Assembly (NCBI GenBank): GCA_963813725.1
Contig: CAWFAI010000015.1
Coordinates: 1-64,000 of the forward strand
Length of the DNA: 64,000 nt
Source: VGBV01 sp963813725
GTDB taxonomy: Bacteria; Actinomycetota; Thermoleophilia; Solirubrobacterales; 70-9
Direction of reading: 5' to 3'
Shown: positions 58,049 through 64,000 of the stretch, piece by piece
How positions within the stretch are numbered: position 1 is the stretch's first letter
Layout: the number at the start of each line of letters is the position of its first letter
Notes under the pieces: model-generated
The model's input: the letters and a program-made list of their open reading frames with translations, nothing else
Databases searched by the model: none
Told to the model about the DNA's origin: nothing
Position numbers and translations under genes: made by a program

Positions 58049-60217
58049 CTACTGCGGATCGACGTCCACGGAGACGGCGACCTCGGCCAGGGCACGGCCC
58101 CGCACCGCGGCGGCGACCGCCTCGCGCACGGCGGCGACGACCGGGCGACGCTCGGGAGCCTTCAACAGCAGGCGGCGCCGGTGCTTGCCCCGCAGGCGGA
58201 ACAGCGGCGCGGGGCCCAGCAAGTCCACCTCGGCCTCCAGCCGCTCGGCGACGAGCCCGCGCAGGTCGCCGGCCGCCTGCTCCAGGCGGTCGGGGTCGGG
58301 CCCGGCAAGGATCACCTCGATCAGGTGCGAGTAGGGCGGGTAGCGCAGCTCGCGCCGGCGCTCCAGCTCCGCGGCCAGGAACCCCGCCGAGTCGTGGCGG
58401 GCGGCGCGGATGATGCTGGGGGCTTCGGGCGCCATCGTCTGCACCAGCACCCGGCCTCCGCCCGCGCCGCGGCCGCTGCGCCCGGCGAGCTGGGTGATCA
58501 GCGCGAAGGTTCGCTCCTCCGCGCGGAAGTCGGGCATGCGCAGGGTGCCGTCCGCGTCCAGCACCACCCCCAGGGTGACCTCGGGGAAGTCGTGCCCCTT
58601 GGCGACCATCTGCGTCCCGACCAGGACACCGGAGTCAGCCCGCTCGAAGCGGCTCAGCAGCTCGGCGTGCCCGCCCCCGGCGCTGTCGGAGTCCAGGCGG
58701 AAGACTTCGAGGGGCGCCAGCAGCTCCTCGAGCTCGGCCTCGACGCGCTGGGTTCCGGCGCCCACACGCGCGATCGTGACCGAGCCGCAGTCCGGGCAGC
58801 TCTGCGGCTTTGGCTCGCTGTGGCCACAGTGGTGGCATCGCAGCGCGCCGCTGCGATGCAGCACCAGGCTGACATCGCAGGCCGGGCACTCCCAGGCGCG
58901 GCCGCAGGAGCGGCAGGCGAGGTGGGTGGACCAGCCGCGGCGGTTGATCAGCAGGATCGCCTTGCCGCCGTCGCGCCGCAGCTCGGCCAGCGCCTCGGCG
59001 GTGGCGGGGTGCAGCGGGCCGCGGACCCCATCGCGCATGTCCAGCACCTCGACGGGCGGCAGCGGCCGGCCGTCCACGCGGTCGGGTAGCTCCAGGCGGG
59101 GCATTGCATCCCAGCTTTCGGGGCGGGGCGTGGCGCTGCCCGCAACCAGCACGGCGCCGGCCTCGGCGGCGCGTCGTGCCGCAAGCTCGCGCGCGTCGTA
59201 GCGCGGATCCGACTCCTGCTTGTAGGAGGAATCGTGCTCCTCGTCCACCACGACCAGGCCCAAATCGGCGACCGGGGCGAACGCCGCCGAGCGCGGCCCG
59301 ACCGCGATCCGCGCCTGGCCAGAGCGCAGCCGACGCCACTCGTCGTAGCGCGCCCCCGCGGGCATCCGGGAGTGCAGCAGGGCCACGCGGTCGCCGAACC
59401 GGCGGCGAAAGCGATCGGCTGTCTGTGGGGTCAGCGCAATCTCGGGCACGAGCACGATCGCGCCCAGGTCGCGGTCCAGGGCGGCCTCGGCCGCGGCGAG
59501 GTAGACCTCGGTCTTGCCCGAGCCGGTGACCCCGTGCAGGAGCCACTCGCCTCCGTGGCCGAGGCAGGAGACGATCGCCGCGGCAGCGTCGCGCTGGGCG
59601 GCGCTCAGCTTGACCCCGGCGCTGACCGCCCCGACTGAGAGCGTCGCCGGCGCCCGCCGGCGCTCGACCTCGCGGCTGACGACCAGCCCGCGCGCCTCCA
59701 GCCGGCGCAGCGTGGCCCGGTCCGAACCGGCGGCGTTCGCCAGGTCCCGCGCCGACCGGGGGCCCGACGCCAGCGCCCGCAGCACCGCCTTCTGGCGCAG
59801 GCCGAGCCGATCCCCTTCGGCCAGGGATCGCTCGCCCTCGCCGGTGCGCTCGACCTCGAGCTCCACCAGCGGACGCACGCGGCGGGCCTCGGCGCCGCTG
59901 CCCGTTCCCGGCGGCAGGACCAGGCCCAGGCCTCGCGACGGCGTCGAGCAGTACTCCTCGCCGACCCAGCGTCCCAGCTCTACCAGCTCGGGCGGCACCC
60001 CGGCCTCCAGAGCCTCGAACGGCTCAGCCAGGCGCGCGTCGGGCAACTCGCTCGTCTCGGCGATCTCCACGACGACGGCTTTCACCCGGCGGCGCCCGAA
60101 CGGCACCACCAGCACGGTCCCGATCCCGACGTCCCCCATCGCCTCCGGAAGCCGGTAGTCGAACGGCCCGCGGACGTTCCGGGTGCTCAGCAGCGGCTCG
60201 ACCTTGGCGATCGCCAT
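58049..60217 (-). CDS. priA: Primosomal protein N' (replication restart helicase PriA)
   Basis: A 722-residue PriA. The N-terminal DNA-binding domain (NVRGPFDYRLPEAMG) precedes helicase motifs LLHGVTGSGKTEVYLAAAEA, VVVDEEHDSSYKQ, GSATPRPESW, the zinc-binding Cys set (CRSCGRAWECPACD, RCHHCGHSEPKPQSCPDC) and GTQMVAKGHDFPEVTL. The later QLAGRSGRGAGGG motif is intact, so helicase activity is expected, unlike the degenerate actinobacterial PriA of mycobacteria. TAGATT lies 7 bases before ATG 60217. Confidence 0.95.
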   Translation of the reverse strand: MAIAKVEPLLSTRNVRGPFDYRLPEAMGDVGIGTVLVVPFGRRRVKAVVVEIAETSELPDARLAEPFEALEAGVPPELVELGRWVGEEYCSTPSRGLGLVLPPGTGSGAEARRVRPLVELEVERTGEGERSLAEGDRLGLRQKAVLRALASGPRSARDLANAAGSDRATLRRLEARGLVVSREVERRRAPATLSVGAVSAGVKLSAAQRDAAAAIVSCLGHGGEWLLHGVTGSGKTEVYLAAAEAALDRDLGAIVLVPEIALTPQTADRFRRRFGDRVALLHSRMPAGARYDEWRRLRSGQARIAVGPRSAAFAPVADLGLVVVDEEHDSSYKQESDPRYDARELAARRAAEAGAVLVAGSATPRPESWDAMPRLELPDRVDGRPLPPVEVLDMRDGVRGPLHPATAEALAELRRDGGKAILLINRRGWSTHLACRSCGRAWECPACDVSLVLHRSGALRCHHCGHSEPKPQSCPDCGSVTIARVGAGTQRVEAELEELLAPLEVFRLDSDSAGGGHAELLSRFERADSGVLVGTQMVAKGHDFPEVTLGVVLDADGTLRMPDFRAEERTFALITQLAGRSGRGAGGGRVLVQTMAPEAPSIIRAARHDSAGFLAAELERRRELRYPPYSHLIEVILAGPDPDRLEQAAGDLRGLVAERLEAEVDLLGPAPLFRLRGKHRRRLLLKAPERRPVVAAVREAVAAAVRGRALAEVAVSVDVDPQ

Positions 60218-60224
60218 GCGGCCG

Positions 60225-60230
60225 AATCTA
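60225..60230 (-). promoter_or_regulatory. -10 box TAGATT of priA
   Basis: TAGATT on the minus strand ends 7 bases before ATG 60217; leaderless geometry identical to recG. Confidence 0.55.
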
Positions 60231-60281
60231 CGGCGGTGATCGGCGGTATCCCCGCGGCGATCCGAGGAGACGAAGAAGAAG

Positions 60282-60287
60282 TAGGCT
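60282..60287 (+). promoter_or_regulatory. -10 box TAGGCT of the PH-domain gene
   Basis: TAGGCT ends 6 bases before GTG 60294 with no ribosome-binding site between; leaderless geometry. Confidence 0.5.
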
Positions 60288-60293
60288 GGCCCC

Positions 60294-60791
60294 GTGGACC
60301 TGCAGTCCGGGGAGAGGGTGATCTATCAGGGACACCCGTCGTGGCGGGCGATCCTCGGCTTCTACCTGCTGGGCTTCGCGATCGCGATCGGGGTCGGCTT
60401 CGTGGTCAAGCTGGCCGACAGCACAAGCACGGGTGTGATCGTGGCCGCGGCCATCGCCGCCATCACCGTCCTCGCCGGACTGGTGAAGCGGGCCGCGACG
60501 GTCTACACGATCAGCGACCGCAGGCTCAACATCAAGCGAGGGATCATCGCGCGCAAGGTCCAGGAGACCCGCATCCAGCGGGTCCAGAACGTCAACTTCA
60601 GCCAGGGGGTCTACGAGCGGGCCATGCAGATCGGCGACGTCGAGTTCACGACCGCCGGCACCGAGGAGTCCAACTTCGTGTTCGCTGGGGTCGCGCAGCC
60701 CGAGCAGGTCGTGGAACGGGTGGACCGGGCGACCCACCCCAAGGCCGGCGACGCGGCCCTGGAAGCCGAAGCACCCGAACCCGGCACCTGA
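60294..60791 (+). CDS. PH-domain (bPH2) membrane protein
   Basis: A 165-residue protein: an N-terminal GERVIYQGHPSWRAILGFYL, two membrane helices (LLGFAIAIGVGFVVKL and VIVAAAIAAITVLAGL) and a bacterial PH-like domain (YTISDRRLNIKRGIIARKVQ, RIQRVQNVNFSQGVYERAMQ, GDVEFTTAGTEESNFVFAGV). Typical of the bPH2/YdbS-like family in the membrane; function unknown. It stands on the plus strand between priA and metK. Confidence 0.85.
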   Translation: MDLQSGERVIYQGHPSWRAILGFYLLGFAIAIGVGFVVKLADSTSTGVIVAAAIAAITVLAGLVKRAATVYTISDRRLNIKRGIIARKVQETRIQRVQNVNFSQGVYERAMQIGDVEFTTAGTEESNFVFAGVAQPEQVVERVDRATHPKAGDAALEAEAPEPGT

Positions 60792-60829
60792 CAGCTCGAT
60801 TCTCGCCCCCCAGCCGGTTTCAAGTCCTG

Positions 60830-60841
60830 CCCTGCGCAGGG
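60830..60841. terminator. Palindrome between PH-domain gene and metK
   Basis: CCCTGCGCAGGG is a perfect 12-base palindrome between the stops of convergent genes, within a 51-base gap. Confidence 0.4.
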
Positions 60842-60842
60842 G

Positions 60843-62087
60843 CTAGGCGGGCGCTTCGGCCTTCGCGTCGAGCCCCGCTGCCGCGCGCAGGTCCTCGGCG
60901 CGGTCGGTGCGCTCCCAGGTGAAGTCGGCGTCCTCACGGCCGAAGTGGCCGTAGGCGGCGGTCTTCTGGAAGATCGGGCGGTGCAGCTCCAGGTAGCGGC
61001 GGAAGGCGGCGGGGCGCAGGTCGAAGTGCTCGTCCACCAGCCCCGCGATCTCGTGGTCGGTGAGCTTGCCGGTGCCGAACGTCTGCACCATCACCGAGAC
61101 CGGGTGCGCGACGCCGATCGCGTAGGCGACCTGGAGCTCGCAGCGCTCGGCGAGGCCGGCGGCGACGACGTTCTTGGCGACGTAGCGCGCGGCGTAGGCC
61201 GCCGAGCGGTCCACCTTCGAGGGATCCTTGCCGCTGAAGGCGCCGCCTCCGTGCCGGGCGGCGCCGCCGTAGGTGTCGACGATGATCTTGCGGCCGGTTA
61301 GGCCGGCGTCGCCGACCGGGCCGCCGATCACGAACTTGCCCGTCGGGTTCACCATCAGGTTCTCCAGCAGCTCCTTTTCGGTGAACAGCTCCTTGTAGTC
61401 GGCGTGCAGCACCGGCTCGACCACGTGCTCCCAGAGGTCGTTGCGGATCATCCCCTCCCCCGCCTCCTCACGATGCTGGGTGGAGATCAGCACCTTGCAG
61501 ATCTCGACCGGGCGCTCGTTCTCGTAGCGGACGGTGACCTGGGTCTTTCCGTCGGGGCCCAGGTAGGGGATGACCTCGGCCTTGCGGACGTCGGCCAGCT
61601 GCCGGGCGAGCTGGTGGGCCACCTGGATCGGCATCGGCATCAGCGCCTTGGTCTCGCGCGTGGCGTAGCCGAACATCATCCCCTGGTCGCCGGCCCCGGC
61701 GGCGTCGAGCTCGTCATCGGAGCCGCCCTCGCGCTGCTCGCGGCCCTTGTCGACGCCCTGGGCGATGTCGGGCGACTGCTCGTCGACCGCGGTCAGCACC
61801 GCGCAGGCCTTGTGGTCGAACCCGTAGCGGGGATCGTCGTAGCCGATCCGCTCGATCGTCTCGCGGGCGATCGTGGGGATGTCCACGTAGGTCTCGGTCG
61901 TGATCTCGCCGGAGACGACGACCAGGCCGGTATTGACGAGCGTCTCGCACGCCACCCGGCCGCCGGGGTCCTCGGCCATGATCGCGTCGAGCACGCCGTC
62001 GGAGATCTGGTCGCAGATCTTGTCCGGGTGGCCCTCGGTCACCGACTCCGAGGTGAACAGGTACTCGTTCTCTGAAAGCTCGTTCAT
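60843..62087 (-). CDS. metK: S-adenosylmethionine synthetase
   Basis: A 414-residue MetK, making SAM from methionine and ATP. Motifs: FTSESVTEGHPDKICDQISD, GAGDQGMMFGYA, and the P-loop-like GGGAFSGKDPSKVDRSAAY. All three domains are complete. ATG 62087 has an AGGAAGAGAG ribosome-binding site. No SAM riboswitch is evident in the 33-base upstream gap. metK-priA order is common in Actinobacteria; here the PH gene is inserted. Confidence 0.97.
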   Translation of the reverse strand: MNELSENEYLFTSESVTEGHPDKICDQISDGVLDAIMAEDPGGRVACETLVNTGLVVVSGEITTETYVDIPTIARETIERIGYDDPRYGFDHKACAVLTAVDEQSPDIAQGVDKGREQREGGSDDELDAAGAGDQGMMFGYATRETKALMPMPIQVAHQLARQLADVRKAEVIPYLGPDGKTQVTVRYENERPVEICKVLISTQHREEAGEGMIRNDLWEHVVEPVLHADYKELFTEKELLENLMVNPTGKFVIGGPVGDAGLTGRKIIVDTYGGAARHGGGAFSGKDPSKVDRSAAYAARYVAKNVVAAGLAERCELQVAYAIGVAHPVSVMVQTFGTGKLTDHEIAGLVDEHFDLRPAAFRRYLELHRPIFQKTAAYGHFGREDADFTWERTDRAEDLRAAAGLDAKAEAPA

Positions 62088-62120
62088 CTCTCTTCCTGTG
62101 GGGATATTGGCAGGGTTGCC

Positions 62121-63989
62121 TCAGTCGAGTGCGAGGAACAGCTCAGTGCGAATCTGCTCGTCGTCGCCGTTCACGGCGAGTCCGGCTGAGGTGGCGTTTT
62201 CGAACAGCACGCTCAAGTTGGCAAAGAAGGGATCCTCGACCAAGTCGGTCCTCGTCACCTGGCCGAAGAGCTCATCGAGGTTCAGGAAGACTAGCGCCGA
62301 GACCTCGTCCGGGAGGCCGTCGGTCGCCCGCTCGAAAGGCTCGGCGTCCTGGAGGCCGCCGTCGCCCAGCACCTGGGCGACGCCTGCGGGATCGGTGCTG
62401 ATCACGAGCTTGTCGTCGAAGACCGCATAGGAGAGGTTGACCGTCGGCGAGGCCTGCACCGAGCGCACCGCAACACCCTCGATCTCCTGCTCGGAGAAGC
62501 GCGGCACCTGGCCCGTGCCCGTACCCAGCGCCCGCAGCAGCGGTCGCTGCAGCTTGGCGAGCGCCTGCGCGGCGGTCTCGGTGTCCACATCGTCAACGAT
62601 CAGGCTGGCGAACGGGACCCCGTCCGTGGGCTCAGCCACCAGCGCCGCCTGGCCGCCGAGCGCGGGCAACAGCTCGCTCAGGGGGTTCACCCCGGCCTGC
62701 TTGCTGAGTCGCCGCGAGAGCCCGCGCAACGAGCCGGCCAGGCCGCCCCCGCCGCCGGCTGCACGCTCCAGCAGGTCGGCGAGCGTGGGCCCCACCTCGC
62801 CGACCCCCGCGTAGGCGATAGAGCGCTCGCCGGCCTCGCTGGTCAGGGTCGGCTCGAAGGTCGGCAGCTCGGAGAAGAAGGAGGGGTTCTGCTTCAGCAG
62901 CTTCGGGTTGAGCGCGCTGACCAGCTCGACCGCGAGACCCTCGTCCTCGGCGACGGCCGCCGCCGCCACCCCCTCGGTCGCGCCGTAGTCGATGAAGGTC
63001 TCGATCTGGCCGGCCGCGCCGGCGCGCCCGGCCAGCAGCCGCTGCACGCCTGAGCGCGACAGGTAGAGCTCGGCGAAGCGCGAATCGGGCAGCTCGTCGC
63101 GGACGGCGCGCTCCTCCGGAGTCCCCTCCAGCGCCGGGGCCTCGCCCGCGGCGGCATTGATCGAGGCGCGCACGGCCGGCTCTTCGCCGAAGACGAGGGA
63201 GTCCTGAACCAGAGAGGCGGCGAAGCCGCCCTGGTAGACGCTCATCTCCTCGTCGCCCACCGCGACCGTCCGCACCTGCCCGGCCGGCGCCGCCCCGGCC
63301 AGGAACGCCTCGGCCCCCGCCTGGTCTGAGACGCCGGCGACGAAGGCCGGCAGCGAGCGGTCGCCGGGCCCCGGCAGCAGGGTCAGCGCCAGGTCGCGCT
63401 CGGCCCAGGGCAGCACGTCCTCGGAGATGTCCACCGGCTTGCCGGTGGGCGTCGGCACGGCGCCGGGAAGCTCCGCGGTCAGGATCGTGCGCAGATCCGG
63501 GAGCCGCTCGAACACTTCCCCGCCCTGCTCGTACTGGTCAGACCCCTCGTCGATGGTCAGGTGCGCATAGAGCAGGGCGTCGGCCGGAACGAATCCGAAC
63601 GACTCGTCCTCGGGCGCGCAGTCCTTGGCCGAGATCTGGCAGGGCCCGACCGGCGCCACCCTGACCAGCAGCAGGAGGAAGACCAAGACGGCACCCGCCG
63701 CGATCGCGACCCTGCCCCAGAGCGGGCTCTGCTGCCAGAAGGCCCTGAAGCGCTCCGCGGCCGCTTCCAGGCCCTTGACGGCGGCCTGCAGCTTCTCGCG
63801 CAGCCAGTAGCCGGCGGCCTTGACCCGCGTCGAGAGGCGAAACCACAGGTCATCCGAGGGGTCCTTCTTCGGCTCCTTGGCGGCCTTGGCGCCCTCCTCG
63901 GGGTTCGCGGGCTTTTCGCCCGCCGCTTCCTGCGAGGGCTTTTCGCCCGACTCCGGGGTCGCCTCCTTGTCTCCGCCCGAGCTCTCCAC
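62121..63989 (-). CDS. DUF3352 membrane-anchored protein
   Basis: A 622-residue protein. The first 48 residues are Glu/Lys/Pro-rich and disordered; one membrane helix lies at about 94-110 (VAIAAGAVLVFLLLLVR); two Cys follow (PCQISAKDCAPEDE). The large extracellular part matches DUF3352 (FVPADALLYAHLTIDEGSDQ, LPWAERDLALTLLP, SLVFGEEPAVRASINAAAGE, ALVFLNLDELFGQV). Function unknown. GTG 63989 lies 11 bases from the window end, so the start could be further upstream. Confidence 0.8.
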   Translation of the reverse strand: MESSGGDKEATPESGEKPSQEAAGEKPANPEEGAKAAKEPKKDPSDDLWFRLSTRVKAAGYWLREKLQAAVKGLEAAAERFRAFWQQSPLWGRVAIAAGAVLVFLLLLVRVAPVGPCQISAKDCAPEDESFGFVPADALLYAHLTIDEGSDQYEQGGEVFERLPDLRTILTAELPGAVPTPTGKPVDISEDVLPWAERDLALTLLPGPGDRSLPAFVAGVSDQAGAEAFLAGAAPAGQVRTVAVGDEEMSVYQGGFAASLVQDSLVFGEEPAVRASINAAAGEAPALEGTPEERAVRDELPDSRFAELYLSRSGVQRLLAGRAGAAGQIETFIDYGATEGVAAAAVAEDEGLAVELVSALNPKLLKQNPSFFSELPTFEPTLTSEAGERSIAYAGVGEVGPTLADLLERAAGGGGGLAGSLRGLSRRLSKQAGVNPLSELLPALGGQAALVAEPTDGVPFASLIVDDVDTETAAQALAKLQRPLLRALGTGTGQVPRFSEQEIEGVAVRSVQASPTVNLSYAVFDDKLVISTDPAGVAQVLGDGGLQDAEPFERATDGLPDEVSALVFLNLDELFGQVTRTDLVEDPFFANLSVLFENATSAGLAVNGDDEQIRTELFLALD

Positions 63990-64000
63990 CAGCCGCCTCT

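Noticed and set aside
62088..62120. SAM riboswitch upstream of metK
   Set aside because: Only 33 bases separate metK from the upstream gene, too short for any SAM riboswitch, and no conserved core is seen.

Overview
The window comes from a very GC-rich actinobacterium, most likely class Thermoleophilia (Solirubrobacterales or Gaiellales type). This is inferred from the gene order of a long housekeeping super-operon and from lineage-typical families: a tandem array of SnoaL-like proteins starting MSEENVE and ending AAGLSE, a secreted protein with an ALFIALGSGAYA leader, a LAL-type LuxR regulator and a SepIVA-like coiled-coil protein. Most housekeeping genes lie on the minus strand; insertions and transporters tend to lie on the plus strand.

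Layout. 1-3.1 kb: a broken LAL/LuxR regulator, CTAGGGA-type motifs and tRNA-Gly(GCC). 3.2-8.7 kb (minus): an RNase HI-like protein, an EF-G paralogue, a FliA/WhiG sigma factor, XerC and an L,D-transpeptidase. 8.9-14.4 kb: a 5-formyltetrahydrofolate cyclo-ligase family gene, then a 4.8-kb island bounded by a 46-bp copy of that gene's 3' end. The island holds a secreted protein, small zinc-ribbon and membrane proteins, five SnoaL-like genes and a truncated phage prohead protease. 14.4-18.6 kb: an alpha/beta hydrolase, ilvD with two uncharacterised upstream genes, and thiD. 18.6-24.5 kb: dprA, comM, yraN, rnhB, lepB, rplS, trmD. 24.5-34.5 kb: khpA, rpsP, ffh, a BASS transporter, ftsY, smc, rnc, acpP, plsX, rpmF and a DUF177 protein. 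34.6-39.5 kb: an inserted catabolic block (methyltransferase, enoyl-CoA hydratase, SDR, DUF6285, phosphotransferase, unknown). 39.5-45.7 kb: a coiled-coil protein, coaD, rsmD, recG, an HNH protein, a fakA-like DAK protein and rpmB. 45.7-48.2 kb: two tandem epoxide hydrolases. 48.4-52 kb: riboflavin operon ribD-ribE-ribAB-ribH. 52-55.3 kb (plus): a flippase-like protein and a K+(Na+)/H+ antiporter. 55.4-64 kb: rpe, a zinc ribbon, fmt, def, priA, a PH-domain protein, metK and a DUF3352 membrane protein.

The core genes form a translation, secretion, chromosome-maintenance and lipid-initiation block whose order resembles other Actinobacteria, with insertions at dprA|xerC and coiled-coil|DUF177. 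rimM and rsmB are missing from their usual slots. Two features run through the whole window. First, many starts have a TANNNT hexamer only 6-10 bases upstream, which suggests widespread leaderless transcription. Second, at least ten otherwise conserved genes carry apparent frameshifts, and most are repaired by restoring one CG/GC dinucleotide in a CGCG/GCGC context; I suspect sequence error more than true gene decay, except perhaps for the first 2.7 kb.
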